DNA of 64,000 nt. It comes from Nocardioides sp. Root1257. GTDB taxonomy: Bacteria > Actinomycetota > Actinomycetes > Propionibacteriales > Nocardioidaceae. The DNA lies in contig NZ_LMDV01000009.1 of assembly GCF_001425175.1 (NCBI RefSeq), forward strand, positions 746,356-810,355. The letters run 5' to 3'. A program made the translations under genes and the position numbers. The notes under the pieces are model-generated. The model saw nothing but the letters and a program-made list of their open reading frames with translations, made no database searches and had not been told where the DNA came from. Shown here one piece after another: positions 24,626 to 32,526 of this stretch; the first letter of the stretch is position 1; each line of letters starts with the position of its first letter.

Positions 24626-25188
24626 TCCGAGCCCCGGAGCAGTGGACGCGCGAGCTTGCGGCCGTGGTGGATCTGCGCCTTGATGGTGCCGAGCGGTACG
24701 CCGACCTGGCGGGCGATCTCCTCGTACGACATCCCGTAGACGTCACGCAGCAGCAGCGGCTCCACGAACTGCGGGTGGTCCTTCTCGATGGTCTCCATCG
24801 CCTCGAGCAGGTCGAGGCGGGTGCCGGCGATGACGCTGGTGGTGCGCGGGTCGGGACGGTCGACGCCGGCGTACTCCATCGGGTCGCGCGGCGTCGCCTG
24901 GTTCTTCATCCGGCGGTACGTCGAGCGCGCGCTGTTGAGCGCGACCACGTGCATCCAGGTGGTGAAGCGGCCCTGGCCGTTCCAGCTCCCGACCTTGTTG
25001 GCGATGTTGAGCAGCGCCTCCTGGCAGGCGTCCTCGGCGTCCGGGAGGTGCGGCAGCACCCCCCGGCAGACGTTGAGCGCGCGCGGTCGCACCGTCGCCA
25101 GCAGCGTCTCCAGCGCGTCGCGGTCACCCGCCTGCGCGCGCCGTGCGAGCTCGTCGATCTCGTCCGGACCCAGAACCTCGGTCGTCAT
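24622..25188 (-). CDS. ECF-type RNA polymerase sigma factor
   Basis: A 188-residue sigma-70-family factor of the extracytoplasmic-function group. Region 2 covers about residues 10-90 with LPDAEDACQEALLNIANKV (2.2) and GRFTTWMHVVALNSARSTYRR (2.3-2.4); region 4 covers about 125-180 with LLLRDVYGMSYEEIARQVGV and PLGTIKAQIHHGRKLARPLL. There is no anti-sigma gene next door; instead the stop overlaps the M1 peptidase lipoprotein start. I chose the ATG at 25188, with GAAGGG 7 nt upstream. That ribosome site lies inside the right arm of a 47-bp inverted repeat, suggesting translational control. Confidence 0.92.
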   Translation of the reverse strand: MTTEVLGPDEIDELARRAQAGDRDALETLLATVRPRALNVCRGVLPHLPDAEDACQEALLNIANKVGSWNGQGRFTTWMHVVALNSARSTYRRMKNQATPRDPMEYAGVDRPDPRTTSVIAGTRLDLLEAMETIEKDHPQFVEPLLLRDVYGMSYEEIARQVGVPLGTIKAQIHHGRKLARPLLRGSE

Positions 25189-25193
25189 GAACG

Positions 25194-25240
25194 CACCCTT
25201 CCCCGTTGTCCGCACATTGTGCAGGCAACGGGGAAGGGTG
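25194..25240 (-). promoter_or_regulatory. 47-bp dyad that can bury the sigma-gene ribosome site
   Basis: CACCCTTCCCCGTTG (25194-25208) pairs perfectly with CAACGGGGAAGGGTG (25226-25240); the 17-nt loop contains a second dyad, GCAC-ATT-GTGC. On the minus strand the downstream arm carries GGGGAAGGGTG, the ribosome site of the sigma gene. It also lies 23 bp after the ABC permease stop, so it may double as a terminator. Confidence 0.7.
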
Positions 25241-25263
25241 ACCCAGTCGTGACCTGGTGGCTG

Positions 25264-26067
25264 CTACTTGACCTCGGAGCGGAGCACCAGGCGCAGGCCC
25301 ACCACGAGCGGGACGACCAGCCAGACGAAGGTGGTCACCGCGAGCTGCGCCCAGTAGGTGCCGGTCATGACGCCGTTGAAGAGGTTGCCCTGGGCGTAGT
25401 TGAAGTCGACCCACGGCTGCAGGTCCTTGAACCACTGCTGGTTCTGCGCGAGCAGGAAGGTGAGCGGCGGCAGGGCGAAGCTGTACACGAAGTAGCCGAC
25501 GATCGCTGCCGCCGAGTTCCGCATCAGGACCCCGAGCATGAAGCCGACCAGCATGCCGAGCACGTTCGCGATGATGATGTACGACAGCTCGGCGGCGCTC
25601 ACGTTCCAGACGGTGTCGGTGCCGGTGATCGCGGTGCCGACGACGTTGCCGACGGCGCCGATCGCGGCGGCGATGAGCATCGAGACCGCGCCGATGCCGA
25701 CCGACACGGCGAGCTTGGCGGTGATCACCCGGCCGCGGTGCGGCACCAGCGTGAACGTCGTCAGCCCGCTGCGCTGGCTCCACTCGCTGGTGACGAGCAG
25801 GGCGGCGATGATCGGCAGCACCACCGCCATCGGGAACCCGATGGCGGAGGCGAACGCCTCGTAGTCGAGCTCGCTCTCGGGGGCGAACACGATCGTCGCC
25901 ACCGTGGCGATCACGGCGAGGATCCCGATGCTGGCCATCAGCCAGAAGCCGGACCGGGTGTCGAAGGACTTGCGGAGCTCGACGGAGATCAGCCGGGACA
26001 TGGGGATGCGGGCGGGCGTCGGGCGCTCGGTGCGCACGACCTCGTGCTCCAGGACGGCGGCGGTCAT
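25264..26067 (-). CDS. ABC-2-type transporter permease
   Basis: A 267-residue integral membrane subunit with six predicted helices, starting after a cytoplasmic N-terminus (residues 1-40) containing MSRLISVELRKSFDTRSGFW, the usual entry of ABC-2 exporters. Hydrophobic spans sit near 42-60, 78-95, 118-145, 165-187, 190-208 and 240-258. It should pair with the ATPase encoded immediately upstream, whose stop overlaps its start by 4 bp. Cargo unknown; such pairs often export peptides, lipids or drugs. Confidence 0.88.
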   Translation of the reverse strand: MTAAVLEHEVVRTERPTPARIPMSRLISVELRKSFDTRSGFWLMASIGILAVIATVATIVFAPESELDYEAFASAIGFPMAVVLPIIAALLVTSEWSQRSGLTTFTLVPHRGRVITAKLAVSVGIGAVSMLIAAAIGAVGNVVGTAITGTDTVWNVSAAELSYIIIANVLGMLVGFMLGVLMRNSAAAIVGYFVYSFALPPLTFLLAQNQQWFKDLQPWVDFNYAQGNLFNGVMTGTYWAQLAVTTFVWLVVPLVVGLRLVLRSEVK

Positions 26068-26960
26068 GCTGCTACTCCTTCACGCTGGGTGTCTGCGGTG
26101 AGCTCGAGGAACATCTCCTCGAGGCCGGCGCCCTCGGCGGCGCGCAGCTCGGTCAGGGCGACGCCGGCGGCCAGGGCGACCCGGCCGACCACGTCGGGGT
26201 CGGCCTCGACGCGGAGGGCGTCCGTCATCGGGGCGAACGCGACGCCGGCGCCGGTGAGCGCCTGCGACAGGGTGGGGACGTCGGGCGTGCGGACCAGGGT
26301 GCCCGCGGAGGCGAGCAGCTCGGCCTTGGTGCCCTGCGCGACGATCCGGCCGTTGCCGATCACGACCAGGTCGTCGGCGATGACCTCGATCTCGTGCAGG
26401 AGGTGGCTCGAGAGGAGAACCGTGCCGCCGCGGTCGGCGTACCCGCGGAGCAGGTCGCGCATCCAGCGGATGCCCGCCGGGTCGAGGCCGTTGGCGGGCT
26501 CGTCGAGGATCAGCACCTCGGGCTCGCCGAGGAGCGCCGCGGCGATGCCGAGCCGCTGGCGCATGCCGAGCGAGTAGTTGCGGACCCGGCGGCCGGACTC
26601 GGTCGGCGTGAGGCTGACCAGGTCGAGGATCTCGTCGACCCGGGAGCCGGGCAGGCCCATGGTGCGCTGGGCGACGGTGAGGATCTCGCGGCCGGTGCGT
26701 CCGGCGTGCTGGGCGGAGGCGTCGAGGAGGACGCCGACCTCGAGGCCGGGGTTGGGCAGGTCGGCGAAGCGCCGCCCGCTGACGGTGGCGGAGCCGGACG
26801 TGGCGGGGGTGAGCCCGACCATGATCCGCATGGTGGTGGTCTTCCCGGCGCCGTTGGGCCCGAGGAAGCCGGTGACGCGGCCGGGCCGCGCCGTGAAGCT
26901 GACATCGTCGACGGCCTTGAAGCCGCCGTACGTCTTGGAGAGGGACTCGACCTTGATCAT
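26064..26960 (-). CDS. ABC transporter ATP-binding protein (ABC-2 exporter)
   Basis: A 298-residue ATPase. Walker A is GPNGAGKTTT (residues 34-43), the signature is YSLGMRQRLGIAAALL, Walker B is VLILDEPANGLDP, and the switch His is in LLSSHLLHEIE. A C-terminal extension (about 215-298) is typical of ABC-2 exporter subunits (CcmA/BcrA-like). It is co-transcribed with the permease by a 4-bp overlap. The start at 26960 has GAGG about 8 nt upstream. A hairpin-forming dyad (27027-27048) lies between this gene and the divergent kinase gene. Confidence 0.92.
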   Translation of the reverse strand: MIKVESLSKTYGGFKAVDDVSFTARPGRVTGFLGPNGAGKTTTMRIMVGLTPATSGSATVSGRRFADLPNPGLEVGVLLDASAQHAGRTGREILTVAQRTMGLPGSRVDEILDLVSLTPTESGRRVRNYSLGMRQRLGIAAALLGEPEVLILDEPANGLDPAGIRWMRDLLRGYADRGGTVLLSSHLLHEIEVIADDLVVIGNGRIVAQGTKAELLASAGTLVRTPDVPTLSQALTGAGVAFAPMTDALRVEADPDVVGRVALAAGVALTELRAAEGAGLEEMFLELTADTQREGVAA

Positions 26961-27026
26961 GGGAAGAGCCTCGCGGCGGCCGGGGGTCGGCCACATCGGG
27001 GAGACGCGGCACCGGATCCCTGAGTC

Positions 27027-27048
27027 GACCCCGAGTCGTCTCGGGGTC
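27027..27048. promoter_or_regulatory. Perfect 9-bp dyad between divergent ABC and kinase genes
   Basis: GACCCCGAG and CTCGGGGTC flank a TCGT centre. It is 66 bp upstream of the ABC start and 30 bp upstream of the kinase start, so it is more likely an operator than a terminator. Confidence 0.5.
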
Positions 27049-27064
27049 TGACCCCGGCTTCGAT

Positions 27065-27070
27065 GAATAA
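27065..27070 (+). promoter_or_regulatory. Leaderless-type -10 box (AATAAT) for the kinase gene
   Basis: AATAAT is 7 nt before the GTG at 27078 and matches the -10 consensus at five of six positions. Confidence 0.45.
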
Positions 27071-27077
27071 TGCCGGG

Positions 27078-28541
27078 GTGCCCATGCCTGCCCGTCTCGG
27101 TCGCTACGCCGTGCGCCGACGCATCGGGGCGGGTGCGTTCGCGACCGTCTGGCTGGCGTACGACGAGCAGCTGGACTCGCCGGTCGCCGTGAAGGTGCTC
27201 GCCGAGAACTGGAGCGAGGACCTGGCCGTGCGGCAGCGGTTCCTCGAGGAGGGGCGGTTCCTGCGCAAGGTGGAGTCGCCGTACGTCGTGACCGTCTACG
27301 ACGCCGGCGAGCTCGACGACGGCCGCCCCTACCTCGTGATGTCGTACGCCGACCAGGGCACCCTGGCCGACCGGCTGGAGATCGACGGGCTCAGCGCCGC
27401 CCAGGCGCTCGAGGTGGTCCGCGAGATCGGGGAGGGGCTGCAGACGCTGCACGAGCGCGGCGTCCTGCACCGCGACCTCAAGCCTGCCAACGTGCTCTTC
27501 CGCGCCCGCGACGGCAAGGTGCGCGCCATGGTCGCGGACCTCGGGCTCGGGAAGTCGATGGAGGTGTCGTCGCGGCTCACCGTCATCGCCGGGACGCCGT
27601 CGTTCGTCGCCCCCGAGCAGGCGCAGGGCGAGCCGCTCGACCCCCGGGCCGACCAGTACTCCCTCGCCGCGCTGACCTACCTGATGCTCGCCGGGCGGGC
27701 CGCGTTCGCGCACGCCTCGCTCTCGGCGGCCGCCTCGCCCGGGCCGCCGCCACCGCTCTCGACGCCGGAGCGGACCTACCCCCGCGAGGTCGAGGAGGTC
27801 GTCGTGCGCGGGCTCTCCGCCGACCGCGCCGCCCGGTGGCCCGACGTCGCGGCGTACGTCGGAGCGCTGGAGGCCGCGCTCGCACCCGTCGCCGGCGAGG
27901 TCGCGGAGCCCTGGCTCCCGCTCGACCCGCACCTGACCCAGCTCGGGGCGCCGCCGTCGATCAAGATCGACGACAGCCCGCTCGCCGAGCCGACGCCACC
28001 GCGGCGGCGTCGGTGGCGCTGGGTGGCGGGTGTCGTCGCCGCGGCCGTGGTCCTGGTGGCCTCGGCCGCCGGCGGGTACGCCGCCGCGCAGCGAGCGGAC
28101 CCGGAGGTCACGCTGACCGACGACCAGTCCTCGCTCAGCGTGACGGTGCCGATCGCGTGGCACCGGGCCGCCGCGACCGACGGCTGGCGCCCGAGTGGCG
28201 CGGACGGGGAGTACGCCGCGATCTCCACCGGCACCACCGCGTCCTGGACGGACCCGCGGTCCACGGGCCAGGGCGTGTTCGTCGGGCTGCTGCCCGGCAA
28301 CGAGCTGCCCAGCCAGCTGCCGCAGCACCCCGAGTGCACGACCGCCGGCCAGCGGGTCGCCGACAACAGCACCTACGGTCCGTCGGCGACCGTCGTCTAC
28401 ACGGGCTGCCCGGGTGACGGCGTCACCGTCGAGAGGGTCGTCCAGGTCACCGACGACCAGCTGCTCTGGGTGCAGGTGCGCAGCCACGACCGGGGCACCG
28501 CCAACAGCGTGCTCGACGACGTCGCCGTGCACGGCATGTGA
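27078..28541 (+). CDS. Transmembrane serine/threonine protein kinase (PknB-like)
   Basis: A 487-residue receptor-type kinase. Residues 10-270 are a Hanks kinase domain: Gly loop IGAGAFATVW, Lys39 in VAVKV, catalytic loop HRDLKPANV (131-139), metal motif DLG (154-156; usually DFG) and APE (178-180). A Pro-rich juxtamembrane stretch and basic RRRRW precede one transmembrane helix (about 316-337). The extracellular domain (338-487) has the block SVTVPIAWHRAA and two Cys that could pair; it resembles the convergent downstream protein. There are no PASTA repeats. I chose GTG 27078 from the AATAAT box; ATG at 27063 is the alternative. Ligand unknown. Confidence 0.9.
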   Translation: MPMPARLGRYAVRRRIGAGAFATVWLAYDEQLDSPVAVKVLAENWSEDLAVRQRFLEEGRFLRKVESPYVVTVYDAGELDDGRPYLVMSYADQGTLADRLEIDGLSAAQALEVVREIGEGLQTLHERGVLHRDLKPANVLFRARDGKVRAMVADLGLGKSMEVSSRLTVIAGTPSFVAPEQAQGEPLDPRADQYSLAALTYLMLAGRAAFAHASLSAAASPGPPPPLSTPERTYPREVEEVVVRGLSADRAARWPDVAAYVGALEAALAPVAGEVAEPWLPLDPHLTQLGAPPSIKIDDSPLAEPTPPRRRRWRWVAGVVAAAVVLVASAAGGYAAAQRADPEVTLTDDQSSLSVTVPIAWHRAAATDGWRPSGADGEYAAISTGTTASWTDPRSTGQGVFVGLLPGNELPSQLPQHPECTTAGQRVADNSTYGPSATVVYTGCPGDGVTVERVVQVTDDQLLWVQVRSHDRGTANSVLDDVAVHGM

Positions 28542-28544
28542 CGC

Positions 28545-29186
28545 TCAGAAGGTGGCCGAGGCGGTGACCCGTTCGAGCAGGTCGGCCATGCCCTCGCGAT
28601 CCCGGTCCCGGCCCACGACCGCGATGGTCGCGTAGGCCTGCGTGGAGCCGGGCTGGGGCAGGAAGCGCTCCATCGTGACGCGCAGGTGGCCGCCGCTCAG
28701 GTAGGTCGCCGTGAACCCGTCCTCCGACCGCTCCTCGACCACCAGGTGCTCCAGGTCGCCGTTGGCCTCGGCGTCCTCGAGCTTGCTGATCCGGAACTCT
28801 CGCGCGGCGTTGAGCGAGGCCCGGTCGCCGGCGATCAGCCCGACCCGGAGCATGTAGGTCGGCTGAGGGACGTCGGGGTCGGCGAAGTTCCACGAGTCGC
28901 CGCCCTGCAGCACCGCCCGCCGCCAGCCGACCGGCGCCGAGGCCCGCATCCGCAGGTCGCCGGTCCGGAACCTCGCGGGATGCAGCGGCAGGTCGGTCGC
29001 CAGGGGCGCGATGCCGGGGTCCGGCACGACGACGTACTCGTTGACCGGGTACGACGGGGACGCCGCCGGCACGGGTCCGGCCGAGATGCTCGCGGGCTCG
29101 TCCTCCTGCGACTGCCCGAAGGCGTAGCCCGCGGCACCGCCGACCACGACGAGCGCAAGCGCCAGCCCGATCCAGCGCACCCTCAT
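28545..29186 (-). CDS. Membrane-anchored extracytoplasmic protein resembling the adjacent kinase's sensor domain
   Basis: A 213-residue protein: an N-terminal signal anchor (residues 5-24), a Pro/Ser-rich stretch, then an extracytoplasmic domain (about 78-213). Its layout LRMRASAPVGWRRA, W/F-containing turn, TYMLRVGLIAGDRASL, TATYLSGGHLRVTMERF, then a C-terminal helix echoes the outer domain of the kinase it faces (SVTVPIAWHRAA, GVFVGLLPGNELPSQL, TVERVVQVT). I infer common descent; identity is low and I could not align by computer. The two genes converge with a 3-bp gap. TACGGT lies 6 nt before the ATG. No enzyme motif is visible. Confidence 0.7.
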   Translation of the reverse strand: MRVRWIGLALALVVVGGAAGYAFGQSQEDEPASISAGPVPAASPSYPVNEYVVVPDPGIAPLATDLPLHPARFRTGDLRMRASAPVGWRRAVLQGGDSWNFADPDVPQPTYMLRVGLIAGDRASLNAAREFRISKLEDAEANGDLEHLVVEERSEDGFTATYLSGGHLRVTMERFLPQPGSTQAYATIAVVGRDRDREGMADLLERVTASATF

Positions 29187-29192
29187 GCGGCC

Positions 29193-29198
29193 ACCGTA
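29193..29198 (-). promoter_or_regulatory. Leaderless-type -10 box (TACGGT)
   Basis: On the minus strand TACGGT is 6 nt before the ATG at 29186. Confidence 0.45.
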
Positions 29199-29276
29199 TC
29201 CGGCGTGTCGTACGCCGGACACGCCCACCGGGCTGTGCCTAGAGTGTGGCCTGTTCACCACTCGGAGGGGCACCGG

Positions 29277-30935
29277 ATGAACGATGTGTTGTTCGAGCGG
29301 CACCGGGAGCGCCTCGACGCGGCCGTCGCGGCCAGTGCGAGCCGGGGGTACTTCTCCGCGTTCGGCGAGTCCGTCCCGCCGTGGTCCTACCCGGCGGAGC
29401 AGAGCCGGGCCGGCACGCTGGCCTTCCGCGCCTGGCTGGACGAGGACTTCCCGATCGCAGCTCCCGGCACCGACGGCACGGTGGCCACCGAGCGCTCGCC
29501 GTACGGCTTCGACCTCGGGGTGCGCTACCCCCGGGTGGTCGATGTCGACGCCCTCCTGGCGCCCGTGCCCGGCGCCCGGGCCTGGCGCGACGCCGGTCCC
29601 GACGGCCGGGTCGGGGTGTGCTCGGAGATCCTGGACCGCCTGCACGCCCGCGGCTTCGAGATCGCCAACGCGGTCCGGCACACCAGCGGACAGCCGATCG
29701 CCATCGCGTTCTCCTACAGCGTTGCGAGCGCGCTGGACCGGAGTCTCGAGGCCCTCGCCTGGTCGTGGCGCGAGATGACGCGGATCGCGCCCACGACGGT
29801 GTGGCAGAGCCCCGCGCCCGGAGGCAGCCAGGTCGAGAAGACCTACACCGTCATCCCCCGCGGCATCAGCCTGGTCGTCGGCGGCTCGGCGTTCCCGACG
29901 TGGAACTCCTGGCCCGCGATCTTCGCCTCCCTCGTCGCCGGCAACCGGGTCGTCGTCCAGCCGCACCCGTCGGCCGTGCTGCCCCTGGCGATCACCGTCC
30001 AGATCTGCCAGGAGGTGCTGGCGGAGGCCGGGTTCGACACCGACCTGGTGACCCTGGCGGTCGGGGGCTGTGGCGACCGGCTGCACGAGCAGCTCGCCGT
30101 GCGCCCGGAGGTCAGGATCATCGACTTCATGGGGCCGGCCGGCTTCTGCGAGTGGCTCGAGGAGCGGGCCGGCCAGGCCGTGCTCTTCACCGGCTGCCCC
30201 GGGGTCAACAGCGTCGTCATCGACTCCACGCCCGACTTCGTGGGCATGTGCGACAACCTCGCGCTGTCCATCGCCGCGTGCGCCGGTCAGATGACCACGG
30301 CGCCACACAACCTGCTGGTGCCGAGGGCCGGCATCGACACCGACCAGGGGCCCCGGTCGCCACGCGAGGTGGCCGACGGCATCGCGGCGTCGCTGGACCG
30401 CCTGCTGCACCACGACCGGGGTGCCATCGAGGTGCTGGGCGCGCTGGCGAGCCCGGCGGTGCTGGCCTTCGCCGAGGCAGCCGCCCGCAAGGGCGAGGTG
30501 CTCATCCCGAGCCGCCGCATCGAGCACCCGTCGTACGTCGAAGCCGAGGTGCGCACGCCGGTGCTGGTCGGGCTGCAGGTCGCCGACGCCGACGTCTACT
30601 CGGGCGAGAGCCTCGGGGCGGTCTGCTACCTCGTCGAGACCGCGGACACCGAGGAGTCGATCGCGCTCTTCTACCTGATGGCGAGCCGGCACGGCGCCGT
30701 CACGGCGGCCGTCTACTCGACGTCGGCCGAGGTCGTGGAGGAGGTGCGGGAGGTCGCGCTCGACGTGGGCGTCGCGCTGTCGGAGAACCTCTACGGCGAC
30801 GTCGTCGTCAACTCCGTCTCGTCGTTCTCCGACTTCCACGGCGCCGGCACCAGTCCGGCGTCGAGCGCGACGATCCTGGACGCGGCGTACGTGTCGCCCC
30901 GGTTCCGCATCGTCCAGTCGCGCCGCCAGGTCTGA
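29277..30935 (+). CDS. paaN: PaaN-like aldehyde dehydrogenase family protein
   Basis: A 552-residue cytosolic protein matching the phenylacetate-degradation PaaN type of aldehyde dehydrogenase: N-terminal RHRERLDAAVAASASRGYFS and FGESVPPWSYP, a cofactor domain with GGSAFPTWNSWPAIFASLVAGN, and a candidate nucleophile Cys in SIAACAGQMTTAPHN (about residue 337). It is assigned to oxidation of an open-chain aldehyde/CoA intermediate, but the exact step is not settled. No other paa gene is nearby, so it is a stand-alone copy. The ATG has GGAGGGG about 7 nt upstream; a TAGAGT box at about 29240 may be its promoter. Confidence 0.82.
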   Translation: MNDVLFERHRERLDAAVAASASRGYFSAFGESVPPWSYPAEQSRAGTLAFRAWLDEDFPIAAPGTDGTVATERSPYGFDLGVRYPRVVDVDALLAPVPGARAWRDAGPDGRVGVCSEILDRLHARGFEIANAVRHTSGQPIAIAFSYSVASALDRSLEALAWSWREMTRIAPTTVWQSPAPGGSQVEKTYTVIPRGISLVVGGSAFPTWNSWPAIFASLVAGNRVVVQPHPSAVLPLAITVQICQEVLAEAGFDTDLVTLAVGGCGDRLHEQLAVRPEVRIIDFMGPAGFCEWLEERAGQAVLFTGCPGVNSVVIDSTPDFVGMCDNLALSIAACAGQMTTAPHNLLVPRAGIDTDQGPRSPREVADGIAASLDRLLHHDRGAIEVLGALASPAVLAFAEAAARKGEVLIPSRRIEHPSYVEAEVRTPVLVGLQVADADVYSGESLGAVCYLVETADTEESIALFYLMASRHGAVTAAVYSTSAEVVEEVREVALDVGVALSENLYGDVVVNSVSSFSDFHGAGTSPASSATILDAAYVSPRFRIVQSRRQV

Positions 30936-31029
30936 CCGATGAGTCACGGACTTCGAGCAGGTCTGTCGATTTCGTAGTCACCCGTTCGTGGAGAAGGTGA
31001 CGGAACCTTCCCACCGAGGAGATCTGACG

Positions 31030-32469
31030 ATGACCGACCTCAAGTCCCGCTGGCTGGCGCTCTACGTGCTGTGCCTGGGCGACCTCATGATCGTGCTCGA
31101 CTCGAGCATCGTGAACGTCGCGCTGCCCTCCATCCAGGCCGACCTGGGCTTCTCCCAGTCGGCCCTCGCCTGGGTGGTCAACGCCTACCTCCTGACCTTC
31201 GGTGGCTTCCTGCTGCTCTCCGGCCGGCTCGGCGACCTGCTCGGCAACCGCCGGGTCTTCCTCGGCGGCGTGGTCGCGTTCGTGGCCGCCTCCGTCGCCT
31301 GCGGGCTCGCGCCGACGTCCGGCCTGCTGGTCGTCGGACGCGCGGTCCAGGGCCTCGGCGGCGCCGCCGTCTCGGCCGTGGCGCTCTCGCTGATCATGGG
31401 TCTCTTCACCGACCCGGCCGAGCGCGCCAAGGCGATGGGGTTCTTCGGCTTCGTGATGTCGGGTGGCGGCGCCGTCGGCGTGCTGCTGGGCGGGGTGCTG
31501 ACCGGGCTCTTCTCCTGGCACTGGATCTTCCTGGTCAACGTGCCGATCGGCGTCGGCGTCTGGATCGCCGCCCGCCGGGTGCTGCCGCACGACGAGGTCG
31601 TCGAGGAGCGTGGCCGGATCGACGTGCTCGGCGCCGTCCTGGTGACGGGCGCCCTGATGTTGTCGGTCTACGGCATCGTCGAGACGTCGGCCCTGCTGAT
31701 CGGCGCCGGCCTGGTGCTGCTCGCCGTCTTCGTGCTCTGGGAGTCGCGGGTTGCGGCGCCGCTGGTGCCGCTTCGCCTCTTCCGGCTGCGCAACGTCGTC
31801 GTCTCGCAGGTCGTGGGCGTCCTGTGGGCGGCCGCCATGTTCGCCTGGTTCTTCCTCGCCGCGCTCTACCTGCAGCAGGTGCTGGGGTACGACGCCCTCG
31901 AGGTCGGCCTCGCGTTCGTGCCGACCAGCGTCGTGATGGCCTACTGCTCATTGCGTGTCTCCGACAAGCTCGTCATGCGGTTCGGCATCCGGCCGCCGCT
32001 GGTGGCCGGCCTGGCCCTGGCCGCCGTCAGCCTGGCGCTCTTCTCCCGGGCGCCGGTCGACGGCAGCTTCGTCACCGACGTGCTGCCCTCGATGCTGCTG
32101 CTCGGCGCCGGTGCCGGGATCGCCTTCAACCCGGTGCTGCTCGCGGCCATGGGCGACGTCGAGCCGCACGAGTCCGGACTCGCCTCCGGCGTCGTGAACA
32201 CGTCGTTCATGATGGGCGGCGCGCTCGGCCTGGCCGTCCTGGTCAGCATCTCGACGAGCCGGACCGAGTCCCTCGCCGCCGACGGCGCCTCGGCGATCGA
32301 GTCGCTCAACGGCGGGCTGCAGGTGGCCTTCGCGACCGGGGCCGTGGCCGCCGCCCTCGCCGCGCTCGTCGGCGGGCTGCTCCTCCGGCCCAAGCCCATG
32401 GTCGCTCCTGAGGGAGGCGCTCCTGAGGAGGTCGCTGCGGTCGAGGAGCCCTGCTCCGACGCAGTCTGA
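31030..32469 (+). CDS. MFS efflux transporter, DHA2 (EmrB/QacA) family
   Basis: A 479-residue multi-pass membrane protein with about 14 helices. Family motifs: LDSSIVNVALPSIQADLGFS in helix 1 (motif D1), loop 2-3 GRLGDLLGNRRVFL (motif A), and the antiporter helix-5 motif GGAVGVLLGGVLTGLFSWHW (motif C). It would export drugs or other hydrophobic compounds using the proton gradient. The C-terminal tail is acidic. GAGGAG lies 7 nt before the ATG. It stands alone: the upstream PaaN gene ends 94 bp earlier and the downstream amidohydrolase has its own -10-like box. No regulator is adjacent. Confidence 0.92.
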   Translation: MTDLKSRWLALYVLCLGDLMIVLDSSIVNVALPSIQADLGFSQSALAWVVNAYLLTFGGFLLLSGRLGDLLGNRRVFLGGVVAFVAASVACGLAPTSGLLVVGRAVQGLGGAAVSAVALSLIMGLFTDPAERAKAMGFFGFVMSGGGAVGVLLGGVLTGLFSWHWIFLVNVPIGVGVWIAARRVLPHDEVVEERGRIDVLGAVLVTGALMLSVYGIVETSALLIGAGLVLLAVFVLWESRVAAPLVPLRLFRLRNVVVSQVVGVLWAAAMFAWFFLAALYLQQVLGYDALEVGLAFVPTSVVMAYCSLRVSDKLVMRFGIRPPLVAGLALAAVSLALFSRAPVDGSFVTDVLPSMLLLGAGAGIAFNPVLLAAMGDVEPHESGLASGVVNTSFMMGGALGLAVLVSISTSRTESLAADGASAIESLNGGLQVAFATGAVAAALAALVGGLLLRPKPMVAPEGGAPEEVAAVEEPCSDAV

Positions 32470-32513
32470 CCGGGAAGGTCACCCTCGGATCAGGGACCGC
32501 TCCGGCAGCGCGC

Positions 32514-32519
32514 TAGCGT
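32514..32519 (+). promoter_or_regulatory. Leaderless-type -10 box (TAGCGT)
   Basis: TAGCGT is 7 nt before the ATG at 32527 and decides that start over an in-frame GTG at 32518 that overlaps the box. Confidence 0.5.
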
Positions 32520-32526
32520 GCGCGGC

